Below are positions 7,593 to 17,522 of a stretch of 64,000 nt of DNA, piece by piece (position 1 is the stretch's first letter; each line of letters begins with the position of its first letter). The position numbers were made by a program, and so were the translations under genes. Location: NCBI RefSeq assembly GCF_001436415.1, contig NZ_AYZB01000003.1, positions 1-64,000 on the forward strand, read 5' to 3'. The notes beneath the pieces were generated by a model, which worked only from the letters and a program-made list of their open reading frames with translations, ran no database searches and was not told the origin of the DNA. This stretch comes from Latilactobacillus graminis DSM 20719. GTDB taxonomy: Bacteria > Bacillota > Bacilli > Lactobacillales > Lactobacillaceae.

Positions 7593-10328
7593 TTATTTTT
7601 CGACAGCTTGTAATTCTTGATTGTTATCAATCTGTGAACGACCAGCGTTGCCGATTTTTTGTAAATGATTCATCCCTAACCATAATAGAACTAATGCAAC
7701 AACAATGATGGCCAAGAGAATCAAGAATGATTGCACAATCTGGCCTGAACCTAGCCCAGATGTAATGGCCTCTCTGAAGCCCAAGATTGAGTAGGTCATT
7801 GGCAAGAATGGATGGATGACATTATAGAAATGGTTCGTAATTTCCATTGGGAAGGTCCCACCTGAACCCCCTAATTGTAACATCAAAAGAACCATCGCGA
7901 CAAATCGACCTGGATTGTCAAACGTCATTGATAAGAACATGATAATCGACATCGATGCAAGCGAGAAGGTGATCGACATTAAGAAAAATTCTCCTGGGTG
8001 ATCGACCGACAAACCAGCAACCATCATCAATGCTGGTTCAATAATTGCCATTCCGGTAGCGACTAAAGCGCCCACCGTAATTTTACTTAAGAACCATGCT
8101 GTTGATGATTGACCAGTCATTGAGATCTTCCGAATTGGATAAGCAAAGTTGAAGACGATTGCGCCCACAAACAATGCCACTGAAAGAACATATGGTGCTA
8201 GAGCATGACCATAGTTTGGTACATAACTGTAATTTGCATGTTTTAATTCCGCAGGGGCAGCAAACATATCAGCAGTCTTATTCGTTAATTTAATATTATT
8301 GACCTGGTTAGCCCCCGATTTTAATGCAGATGCCAAAGTCTGATTACCATCAGTTAATTGACCAGCACCGTCAGTTAATTGACCAGAGTTATCGGTCAAC
8401 TGATTAGTTCCGTTAGCTAACTGATCGACACCACTTGTTAACGTTGGAATTTGACCATTTAATTGACCAAGACCATTGTTCAAGGCTGTTGAACCAGTCG
8501 CTAATTGACCAACACCACTCGTTAATTGCGGCACTTGGGCATTTAAAGCACCAGTCCCAGCAGCAAGTGCAGACGAACCATTTGCTAATTGACTCACACC
8601 ACCTGTTAAGGCAGGAATTTGACCATTTAATTGGTTTGTACCAGCAGCAAGTTGTGAACTACCTGAAACAAGTTGTCCATTCATACTTGTTAGCTTATTA
8701 GCCCCAGCTGCGGCTGTTGCAACACCGGTTGTATATTCGTTCAATCCTGTAACGATGGCTTGTGAGCCTGTTTCTAACTCACCAATTCCGGCATCTATTT
8801 GTTGGATACCCACTACTAATCCAGGGTTAGCACTATCTTGATAGTTTAAGCCTGTTTGAATTTGTTTTAAGTTAGAAAGCATTGATAATGAGCCGTTAAC
8901 AGCTTTGGTTAACTTAGCATATTCATCAGCAGTTGGTTTTTGAGCGTCAATCTTAGCGTTAATACCACCAACAATTTGTTGTGCTTCGTCTTTAGCAGAT
9001 ACTTTAAGTTGTTCTGACAATTTGGCTTTAATGCCGGCTTCTTGTTGTGCCGTAAAGACAATTCCAGCTTGCTTTTCAGTATCAATGATGCCTTGTGCTT
9101 TTGCGTCGAAATCGGTCGTTGTAGCAACTTGATCTGGAATAGCATTCAAATCACTTTGTAAAGCTGGAATTGTAGCTTCTACCTGTGAAATGAGTCCATT
9201 GATTGATGAATATTGGGCCACAGCCTCGTTATATGTTGCTTCATTTTCAAATGTTGGATTCTCATTTAATTTCTTTTGCATAGTTTGTAAACCAGCAGAA
9301 ATTTTTTGACTACCAGCTTTTAATGCTGTGACACCAGCAGGTAATCCACTAATTTCTTCATTTATTTTACTATTACTATCCGCCAATTTCTTCAAACCAG
9401 CATTTAAATCAGATGTCCCATTCGTATATCCTGTTACGCCCGCATTCAACTTATTGGCACCGTCGTTTAATTGGCCAGCACCTGATGCTAACGCACCTGT
9501 CTTACTGTTTAATGTTTGTAGACCAGCGTTTAATTGACTAGCACCATTATCTAATTGGCTTGCGCCTGATGCGAGTGCACCCGTCTTGCTATCTAATAAT
9601 AGTAAGCCGTTGTTAAGTGTGTTTGAGCCATCAGCTAACTGCTTAACCCCGTCTGACAATGGGACAACGCTGGTTTTCATCGTCATGATACCATCGTTAA
9701 CTTGGGCAACACCGGCTGTATAAACGTTCAAACCATCTGACAAGGTTACCGAGCCGTCCGTTAATTGTTTAGCACCCTTGGCAGCCGTACTGAACCCTTT
9801 ACCGGCAGTTTTCACTTGTTTGAACATCACTTTAGCGTAAGCATTCGTGACAGTTTCCCGAACTTGGGTGTTCAATTCCTTAGCACCCATTTCACTAATT
9901 ACTTCACCGATAAAATTCAATGAATCGTTAGTTTTGTATTGGATCTGCATCTTCTTAGGATTCTTGTCCAAAACCGTAGCAGCGTTAGCAGAGAAATTCT
10001 TCGGTAAGGTAACAACCGTATAGTATTCCTTATCTTTAAGTCCTTGTTGTGCTTTTTTAGCTGAAACAAAGCGCCAACCAAGTTGGTCATTTTTCTTTAA
10101 TTCTTTAACCATATCGTCACCAGCGCTTAACGTTTCACCGTTGTAAGTGGCTGGTTGATCGTTATTAACAACAGCAACTGGCAGCTCACCAGTACTACCA
10201 TATGGATCCCAGACAGACTTGAGGAAAAAGATACTATACAGGAATGGAATAAACACGATTGCGATTAACGAAATCATGATTAACCGATTCTTAGCAATGA
10301 ACTTAAATTCATTTTGGATCATTTTCAT
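7593..10328 (-). CDS. YhgE/Pip-family membrane protein with long repeat region
   Basis: 911 residues. One transmembrane helix lies near the N-terminus (about 12-32), and about five more in the last 220 residues, in the manner of an ABC-2 type permease. Between them an extracellular region contains many imperfect repeats of about 11-14 residues of the form QLxxGxxxLxxG, typical of the YhgE/Pip family (Lactococcus phage infection protein Pip and the EsaA-like proteins). The family acts at the cell surface; some members are phage receptors and others belong to export systems. ATG at 10328 has GGGAGA six bases upstream. It stands alone between two terminators. Its job here is unknown. Confidence 0.85.
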   Translation of the reverse strand: MKMIQNEFKFIAKNRLIMISLIAIVFIPFLYSIFFLKSVWDPYGSTGELPVAVVNNDQPATYNGETLSAGDDMVKELKKNDQLGWRFVSAKKAQQGLKDKEYYTVVTLPKNFSANAATVLDKNPKKMQIQYKTNDSLNFIGEVISEMGAKELNTQVRETVTNAYAKVMFKQVKTAGKGFSTAAKGAKQLTDGSVTLSDGLNVYTAGVAQVNDGIMTMKTSVVPLSDGVKQLADGSNTLNNGLLLLDSKTGALASGASQLDNGASQLNAGLQTLNSKTGALASGAGQLNDGANKLNAGVTGYTNGTSDLNAGLKKLADSNSKINEEISGLPAGVTALKAGSQKISAGLQTMQKKLNENPTFENEATYNEAVAQYSSINGLISQVEATIPALQSDLNAIPDQVATTTDFDAKAQGIIDTEKQAGIVFTAQQEAGIKAKLSEQLKVSAKDEAQQIVGGINAKIDAQKPTADEYAKLTKAVNGSLSMLSNLKQIQTGLNYQDSANPGLVVGIQQIDAGIGELETGSQAIVTGLNEYTTGVATAAAGANKLTSMNGQLVSGSSQLAAGTNQLNGQIPALTGGVSQLANGSSALAAGTGALNAQVPQLTSGVGQLATGSTALNNGLGQLNGQIPTLTSGVDQLANGTNQLTDNSGQLTDGAGQLTDGNQTLASALKSGANQVNNIKLTNKTADMFAAPAELKHANYSYVPNYGHALAPYVLSVALFVGAIVFNFAYPIRKISMTGQSSTAWFLSKITVGALVATGMAIIEPALMMVAGLSVDHPGEFFLMSITFSLASMSIIMFLSMTFDNPGRFVAMVLLMLQLGGSGGTFPMEITNHFYNVIHPFLPMTYSILGFREAITSGLGSGQIVQSFLILLAIIVVALVLLWLGMNHLQKIGNAGRSQIDNNQELQAVEK

Positions 10329-10471
10329 GATAAAATCTCCCTTTTTCAAATAGCTTATTTAATCAATTACATTTAATATCCATGATAACTGAATTAGTTT
10401 AACCTTTTTCCGGCTAAAATTCAAGTCTTCTAGAGCAAACTATTCTTTATTCACAACTATTTTTAATTTAA

Positions 10472-10514
10472 CAAAAAAAGAGTAATGATTAAAACTCATC
10501 ATTACTCTTTTTAG
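10472..10514 (-). terminator. Terminator of the bglP-GH1 operon
   Basis: The stem AAAGAGTAATGAT pairs with ATCATTACTCTTT around a short loop, with a T tract on the minus strand. It lies just beyond the stop codon of the second GH1 gene. Confidence 0.8.
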
Positions 10515-10525
10515 ATAATTTATTT

Positions 10526-11965
<1,440 letters not shown>

Positions 11966-11979
11966 TTAAATCAGCCTCC

Positions 11980-13845
11980 TTAAACAGTATAGATAACTGT
12001 ATCTTGATTTGAAACAGTTGTCTTTTCACTTGGAACAACTTCTACAAATTCATTGGTGTTCGTAACAATCACTAAGGTTGTTGGATCATACCCAGCCGAT
12101 TTAATCGCCTTAAAATCGACCGTCATCAACGGTTGGCCCTTTTTGATAACTTGCTGATCCGTAACATGCATCGTGAATGGCTTACCCTTTAATTCTACTG
12201 TATCTAACCCCACATGTACCAACAATTCGATTCCAGAATTACTGGTTAATCCAATCGCATGCTTCGTAGGAAAAATAGTTGTTACTTTACCATCAAATGG
12301 TGCATAGACTTGGTTATCTTGTGGAATAATGGCGACCCCTTCACCCAACATCTTTTGCGCAAAAGTTTCGTCATTCACACTTTCTAAGCCAATCAGCTCA
12401 CCACTAATTGGACTGGCAACCCGTTTAGTGTCCTTAGCCCCTGATTCAATTGGCGTTTCAACTGGCACTGCTGGTGCTGATTCTGGTGCCACCACTTCTT
12501 CGTCAAATCCCAAAATATAGGTTAAGATAAACGTCAAAATAAATGCGACTACTAATACAATGATAGCATTGATTAAATTTTGCCCATCGGCGGGGTTAAC
12601 AAACTGTGGCATCGCAATCACAGACGGTACTGCAAACGCAAATGATTTTAGATTAACAATTCCCATAAAAATTCCGGTTAATCCTCCTGAAATCATGGCT
12701 GCGTATAACGGCTTCTTCAATTTAAGGGTCACCCCATATAATGCCGGTTCAGTGACACCCGCTAATAACGCTGAAATACTTGCAGCACTGGCAACTTGAC
12801 GAGTTGTTTTATTCTTAGTTTTAACAGCTACGGCAATACTTGCTGCGCCTTGGGCAATATTAGCGGCTAGCATTGCTGGTAAGATTAGCGTATCTGGTGA
12901 ACTGATCGAAGCAGCTAGAAAAATCGGAGCAAACGCCCAGTGCATCCCAGTCATAACAATTAATGGCATAAATGCTGCCATCAAGCCCATTGCTAACCAG
13001 CCAGCTTTACCTTGAATGAAGAGGATAATATCTGAAAGTAATTTACCCGCGTAAGTGCCAATTGGTCCTACAATCACTAAAGCCAATACTCCCGAAATGA
13101 AAATCACTAATAACGGCTTTAAAATACTTTTGATTGAAGCCGGGCAAAACTTGTCAACGCCGCGTTCAATGTATTGCATCACCCAGACCATCATTAAGAT
13201 CGGAATTACCGATGACGAATAAGTCGCTAAAGTCACTGGTAATCCCATGAAAGTCACACTCTTCCCCGCTGCGACCATTGCCGTAAAATTCGGGTGAATC
13301 ATAATACCAGCAACTGTAATCGCAAGCATTGGGTTGACTTTAAAATACTTAGCAGCAGTAAAGGCTAACATCATGGATAAGAAATAAAATGGTGCATCAC
13401 CAAAAGTACTTAACAACGTGTAAGTTTGACTTTTATCACTTAACCAACCGAACAATGGTAATAAAATCAAAATTACTTTAATCATTCCACCACCGATTAG
13501 CGCCGGAATTAATGGTGACATACATGACGAAATAAAATTAGCAAAACGATCAAAAAGATTCATTTTTTCAGTTGTTTCCGGAACCTCTTCCTCAACATCA
13601 AAGTGACCTAATTTCACTACTTCTTGATAATAATTGGCAACTTCATTGCCCATAATCACTTGATATTGGCCAGATTGATGATTAACTCCGATGACGCCGG
13701 GAATAACTTTAACAGCCTGATCGTCAACTTGCCCTTCATCTTTTAATCTGAATCGTAATCTTGTCATACAATGCGTTAATGAATTAATGTTGGCTTCACC
13801 ACCAACCGCTTGATAAATTGATTTTGCAGTTTTTTGATAGTCCAT
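11980..13845 (-). CDS. bglP: PTS beta-glucoside transporter EIIBCA
   Basis: A 621-residue fused PTS protein. The EIIB domain is at the N-terminus (phosphorylated Cys26 in THCMTRLRF), the EIIC membrane domain spans about 105-450, and the EIIA domain is C-terminal with active-site His near 541 in LLVHVGLD. It imports and phosphorylates beta-glucosides at the cytoplasmic membrane. ATG at 13845 follows AAAAGGAGC; the upstream extension of the reading frame runs into the terminator/RAT leader and is rejected. It is transcribed after licT through a LicT-controlled terminator, followed by its GH1 enzyme. Confidence 0.93.
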   Translation of the reverse strand: MDYQKTAKSIYQAVGGEANINSLTHCMTRLRFRLKDEGQVDDQAVKVIPGVIGVNHQSGQYQVIMGNEVANYYQEVVKLGHFDVEEEVPETTEKMNLFDRFANFISSCMSPLIPALIGGGMIKVILILLPLFGWLSDKSQTYTLLSTFGDAPFYFLSMMLAFTAAKYFKVNPMLAITVAGIMIHPNFTAMVAAGKSVTFMGLPVTLATYSSSVIPILMMVWVMQYIERGVDKFCPASIKSILKPLLVIFISGVLALVIVGPIGTYAGKLLSDIILFIQGKAGWLAMGLMAAFMPLIVMTGMHWAFAPIFLAASISSPDTLILPAMLAANIAQGAASIAVAVKTKNKTTRQVASAASISALLAGVTEPALYGVTLKLKKPLYAAMISGGLTGIFMGIVNLKSFAFAVPSVIAMPQFVNPADGQNLINAIIVLVVAFILTFILTYILGFDEEVVAPESAPAVPVETPIESGAKDTKRVASPISGELIGLESVNDETFAQKMLGEGVAIIPQDNQVYAPFDGKVTTIFPTKHAIGLTSNSGIELLVHVGLDTVELKGKPFTMHVTDQQVIKKGQPLMTVDFKAIKSAGYDPTTLVIVTNTNEFVEVVPSEKTTVSNQDTVIYTV

Positions 13846-13864
13846 TTTTATGCTCCTTTTCAAT

Positions 13865-13926
13865 AAAAAAATGACCTGAATAGTCTGAATCAACTACTCC
13901 GGTCATGCTCCCATAGGATAACACCC
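13865..13926 (-). promoter_or_regulatory. LicT/BglG-type antitermination site and terminator in the bglP leader
   Basis: On the minus strand a RAT-like element starts GGGTGTTATCC and ends GCATGACCGG (13899-13926). It overlaps a terminator hairpin (ATGACCGGAGTAGT to ACTATTCAGGTCAT) followed by seven T (13865-13906). Binding of LicT to the RAT would block the terminator and allow bglP transcription. It begins four bases after the licT stop codon. Confidence 0.78.
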
Positions 13927-13930
13927 TGTT

Positions 13931-14770
13931 TTATAAATTTTTAACGAGCCGCTTAATGTGCACCGTTAAATATAATAATTCCGTTCCACTAATTTCATAA
14001 TGATACTTCTGATCAATAAAAGTTTTGACTTCCTCCGTACAACGGTAGGCATCTGCATAGCGTTTTTGTAATGTCTTCAACAAATCATCGTCTTCGTCAT
14101 CGTAATGTTTTCCCAACAATAGCCGCTGTGCAAAAAATTTCAAATGTGTAATAAATCGATAATAATTCAAGGATGATTCATCAAACTCAGTATGATAATA
14201 AGCCTTGACGATTCCTTCAATTTCTTTAACGATATCTGTTATTTCATACGCTAAATTTTGATCCGCTGCCGTTTCTGATTCAGCATTCACAAAGTGTAAC
14301 GCGATAAAGGCCATCTCGTCATCTGCGAGTTGTGTGCCTAATTCATTTTTAATCACTTCCACCGCTTTTTCACCGATCTCATATTCATCGGGATAGAAAC
14401 GTTTAATATCCCATTTAAGCGGATTTCTCAAAATAACGCCCTCTTGGTACCGTCGAATGGCGGTGTGGATATGGTCCGTTAGATTGACATAAATAATATC
14501 ACTAAATTTTTTGCCTAATTTAATTTTAGCAAAATTAATAATTTTTTCGGCGACCGAAATTTCAGACAAAGGCACATCAATCACTAGATCTGTAAATTTA
14601 TTGAGGGTTTCCTTATCTTTTATGATGAAAGTTTTTTCAACTTTGTCCATATCAATCGGTTGGCCTTGTTTCTTACCAAATGCGATACCAGCACCCATCA
14701 ATAGGACGTCAATCCCATTATGATTCGTTGAAATTGCTGTATTATTATTTAAAACGCGTTTAATTTCCAT
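13931..14770 (-). CDS. licT: BglG/LicT-family transcriptional antiterminator
   Basis: 279 residues in the standard three-part layout: the RNA-binding CAT domain (1-55, beginning MEIKRVLNNNTAIS) and two PTS regulation domains, PRD1 (about 65-170) and PRD2 (about 172-279). The conserved PRD histidines are visible at 100, 159, 209 and 271. In this family EIIB phosphorylates PRD1 and inactivates the protein when substrate is absent, while HPr phosphorylates PRD2. The gene is first in the licT-bglP-GH1 operon, and similar RAT/terminator elements occur both before and after it, so it controls itself as well as bglP. Confidence 0.93.
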   Translation of the reverse strand: MEIKRVLNNNTAISTNHNGIDVLLMGAGIAFGKKQGQPIDMDKVEKTFIIKDKETLNKFTDLVIDVPLSEISVAEKIINFAKIKLGKKFSDIIYVNLTDHIHTAIRRYQEGVILRNPLKWDIKRFYPDEYEIGEKAVEVIKNELGTQLADDEMAFIALHFVNAESETAADQNLAYEITDIVKEIEGIVKAYYHTEFDESSLNYYRFITHLKFFAQRLLLGKHYDDEDDDLLKTLQKRYADAYRCTEEVKTFIDQKYHYEISGTELLYLTVHIKRLVKNL

Positions 14771-14784
14771 GAGATCCCACCTAC

Positions 14785-14854
14785 AAAAAAAGACTCATTG
14801 TTAAATAGGATTGTCCTATCCATCAATCAGTCATGCTCAAAATTTTGATAACAC
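14785..14854 (-). promoter_or_regulatory. LicT-type antitermination site and terminator in the licT leader
   Basis: The minus strand has a RAT-like element beginning GGTGTTATC and ending GCATGACTG (14828-14854), overlapping a terminator with stem GACTGATTG/CAATGAGTC and seven T (14785-14832). The element shares GGTGTTATC and GCATGAC with the bglP leader element. Confidence 0.75.
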
Positions 14855-14927
14855 CTTGCTTGATTCGTATTCAATTAACCCCCACACATGCTTACCATTA
14901 TGTAATAACATTGTGGCTACGAGTATT

Positions 14928-14956
14928 AGAATAGCAGTCAATGTATCCGCTGTCAA
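14928..14956 (-). promoter_or_regulatory. Promoter of the licT-bglP-GH1 operon
   Basis: Minus strand -35 TTGACA (14951-14956), 17-bp spacer and -10 TATTCT (14928-14933). The predicted leader of about 150 bases contains the RAT and terminator. Confidence 0.7.
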
Positions 14957-14979
14957 GCTTATATCAATTAATTCCAGAT

Positions 14980-15007
14980 AAAAAAAGACGATGTTCCCAT
15001 CGTCTAT
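14980..15007 (-). terminator. Terminator of serS
   Basis: Hairpin with stem AGACGATG/CATCGTCT followed by seven T on the minus strand, six bases beyond the serS stop. Confidence 0.8.
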
Positions 15008-15012
15008 CACCC

Positions 15013-16293
15013 TTATTTTACATCAATCTTTGTCATTCCACCCATATACGGTACCAATGGTGCTGGGATTGTGACACTGCCGTCTGCATTTTGATAGTTT
15101 TCCAAAATCGCAGCGACTGTGCGGCCAACCGCTAGACCTGAACCATTCAATGTATGAACCAAGTTGACATGCCCGTCTTCATCCCGGTAGCGGATTTGTG
15201 CGCGCCGTGCTTGGAAATCAGTGCAATCAGAACAGCTTGAAATTTCGCGGTAGGTGTTTTGAGCAGGTAACCAAACTTCAATATCATACGTCTTGGCTGA
15301 TGTGAAGCTGGCATCGCCAGTTGCCAATGTAATGACATGATATGGTAATTTCAATGCTTTTAAAATATTTTCAGCATCAGCGGTCATTTTTTCTAGTTCT
15401 TTAAATGATTCTTCTGGTTTGGTAAATTTCACCATTTCAACTTTATTAAACTGGTGCATCCGAATCAAACCGCGGGTATCACGACCGGCACTGCCTGCTT
15501 CAGAACGGAAAGCCGGTGATAAGGCGGTGAAATAAATTGGTAATTGCGCGCCATCTAAGATTTCATCACGGTAGAAATTCGTCAATGGCACTTCAGCAGT
15601 TGGAATTAGGGTCATTGGTTCACCTTCATTAGTCATCGTGTAAACATCCTCGGTAAACTTAGGAAATTGACCAGTGCCAAACATCGATTCGTTATTCACC
15701 AGATATGGCGTAATCATTTCTTCGTAACCTTCTTGGGCATGTTGATCGAGCATGAAATTATATACAGCGCGTTCTAAGCGTGCACCGGCACCTTTGTAAT
15801 AAACAAAGCGACTACCTGCAACTTTAGCAGCACGTTCAAAATCTAAGATACCTAATTTTTCGCCGATATCCCAGTGCGCTAAGGGTTCAAAATCAAATTC
15901 ACGCGGTGTTGCCCACTGGCGTTCCTCACGACTGAAACTTTCGTCTGGGCCAACAGGCGCTGAGTCATCCGGAAAGTTTGGTAAGCGCACCAAAATATAG
16001 TTGACCTTTTCTTTTACTGTCGCTAGTTCACTATCCAAAGTCTTGATTTGCGTCCCCACATTTTTCATGGCAGCAATTTGTTCGGTAGCATCTTTTTTAT
16101 TCCGCTTAGCAATGGCAATTGCTTCGGAAGCGGTATTCCGTTTTTTTCTTAATTCTTCAGTTTTGACAATCAACGCACGCCGTTGTTCGTCCAATGCGAT
16201 AACCTCATCAATTTCTGTCGCTTGTACGCCACGGCTGGCTAGCTTATCCTTTGCCCATTGAACATTTTCACGGATGACTTTAATATCTAACAT
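15013..16293 (-). CDS. serS: Seryl-tRNA synthetase
   Basis: 426 residues, the usual length for bacterial SerRS. The N-terminal long coiled-coil arm (about 1-110, starting [18 protein letters not shown]) binds the tRNA, and the class II catalytic core carries motif 2 ([21 protein letters not shown]) and motif 3 ([18 protein letters not shown]). It charges tRNA-Ser. ATG at 16293 has AAAGGAGAG upstream; the longer reading frame extends into the T-box terminator. It is controlled by the T-box leader just upstream and is transcribed alone. Confidence 0.97.
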   Translation of the reverse strand: MLDIKVIRENVQWAKDKLASRGVQATEIDEVIALDEQRRALIVKTEELRKKRNTASEAIAIAKRNKKDATEQIAAMKNVGTQIKTLDSELATVKEKVNYILVRLPNFPDDSAPVGPDESFSREERQWATPREFDFEPLAHWDIGEKLGILDFERAAKVAGSRFVYYKGAGARLERAVYNFMLDQHAQEGYEEMITPYLVNNESMFGTGQFPKFTEDVYTMTNEGEPMTLIPTAEVPLTNFYRDEILDGAQLPIYFTALSPAFRSEAGSAGRDTRGLIRMHQFNKVEMVKFTKPEESFKELEKMTADAENILKALKLPYHVITLATGDASFTSAKTYDIEVWLPAQNTYREISSCSDCTDFQARRAQIRYRDEDGHVNLVHTLNGSGLAVGRTVAAILENYQNADGSVTIPAPLVPYMGGMTKIDVK

Positions 16294-16329
16294 TGCACGC
16301 TCTCCTTTTAAAATGACTTTATTTAACAA

Positions 16330-16560
16330 CAACCAAAAAAGTCTTCGCATCCCTCAATTGGGACGAAAAGACTTCAATTCGCGGTACCACCCAAGTTCAC
16401 CCACTACAAATAATAGGTGCCCTCAATTACTGATAACGGCCAGGAACCGTGTAGCTCATCACTACCCACTATTGCGCTGGAATTTTGGACTCAATACCTT
16501 CCACCAACCGATATCTCTCTGTCAATCCAGATAGGCGCTTATTCACGTGTTTAATTCTTA
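16330..16560 (-). promoter_or_regulatory. T-box leader of serS
   Basis: The minus strand carries the T-box consensus GGGTGGTACCGCG at about 16381-16393, then a terminator hairpin (AAGTCTTTTCGTCCC and GGGATGCGAAGACTT) followed by six T. A stem I with an AGAGA motif lies upstream, and a probable specifier TCC (serine) sits in GAGTCCAAAA. Uncharged tRNA-Ser would relieve termination. The specifier is assigned by eye. Confidence 0.88.
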
Positions 16561-16666
16561 AAATAAGAATACCGCATTTAACCTTTAAATTCAAACAACA
16601 ATAACTGATTTTTGGTATTCACGGCTAAAATGGTCTGCCTATGTTTTGATTGTCTAAAATCTAAGA

Positions 16667-16694
16667 TTGCTTTTTACCATAGAAATGCTAGAAT
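16667..16694 (+). promoter_or_regulatory. Promoter of the deoxynucleoside kinase gene
   Basis: -35 TTGCTT (16667-16672), 16-bp spacer and -10 TAGAAT (16689-16694). It lies about 88 bases before the start codon. Confidence 0.45.
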
Positions 16695-16781
16695 ATTTAA
16701 GTGATGTTTCGACGACAAAACACCATATATTGTATATCGATGCTACTTTAAATACATTTTATAGTCAAAAGAGGGAGATTG

Positions 16782-17444
16782 ATGACATTGCTCGTACTTG
16801 CTGGCACAATTGGTGCAGGAAAAACTAGTTTAACCAAATATCTATCTGATCACTTAGGAACTGAAGCTTTTTATGAATCAGTCGATGATAATGAAGTATT
16901 ACCCCTATTTTACAAGGATCCAACTAAATATGCTTTTTTACTGCAGATTTACTTTTTAAATAAACGATTTGCCAGTATCAAACAAGCCTATACAGACGAT
17001 AATAACGTCTTGGACCGCTCCATCTTTGAAGATTCATTACTTTTCCACCTGAACGCTGATCTTGGTCGTGCCACGGACACTGAAGTGCGTGTTTATGACG
17101 AATTATTAGCTAACATGATGCAAGAATTACCCTTTGCTGCCCATAAGAAACGGCCCGATTTATTAATCCACGTGCGTGTGAGCTTCGAAACAATGCTCTC
17201 ACGGATTCAAAAACGTGGCCGTTCTTACGAACAATTAGATGCTGATCCAACCCTCTACGACTATTACAAAGAATTAAACAGTCGTTACGATGCCTGGTAC
17301 GAAGCCTACGATGAAAGTCCTAAGATGCAAATCGACGGTGACGTCCTCGATTTTGTTGAAAACGACGCTGATCGTCAAAAAGTTATCGAAATGATTGATG
17401 ATCGAGTTAAAGAACTGAACTTACAACATTCTAAAACTATGTAA
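16782..17444 (+). CDS. Deoxynucleoside kinase (dGK/dAK family)
   Basis: 220 residues. A P-loop GTIGAGKTS lies at about 7-15, the LDRSIFEDSLLF segment follows the DRS substrate/ATP signature of the family, and a KRGRSYEQ lid contributes arginines. These enzymes phosphorylate deoxyadenosine, deoxyguanosine or deoxycytidine for the salvage pathway; lactobacilli depend on them and often carry two. Only one is present here. The ATG has GAGGGAGA five bases upstream; the TTG one codon earlier is less likely. Transcribed singly, ending at a strong terminator. Confidence 0.9.
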   Translation: MTLLVLAGTIGAGKTSLTKYLSDHLGTEAFYESVDDNEVLPLFYKDPTKYAFLLQIYFLNKRFASIKQAYTDDNNVLDRSIFEDSLLFHLNADLGRATDTEVRVYDELLANMMQELPFAAHKKRPDLLIHVRVSFETMLSRIQKRGRSYEQLDADPTLYDYYKELNSRYDAWYEAYDESPKMQIDGDVLDFVENDADRQKVIEMIDDRVKELNLQHSKTM

Positions 17445-17446
17445 TC

Positions 17447-17494
17447 AAAGAGCAGCCCACTTTTAAGTTTTAAAAGTGGGCTGCTCTTTGATTT
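17447..17494 (+). terminator. Bidirectional terminator after the deoxynucleoside kinase
   Basis: A long perfect hairpin with stem AAAGAGCAGCCCACTTTTAA and its complement. It separates converging genes and probably serves both. Confidence 0.88.
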
Positions 17495-17522
17495 GGTGAT
17501 CCTCTCATTATTAACACAGTGT

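Noticed and set aside
8340-9800. Short repeated DNA segments resembling a tandem or CRISPR-like array
   Set aside because: They lie in the reading frame of the Pip-type protein and repeat at the protein level with varied codons. There are no spacers of constant length.
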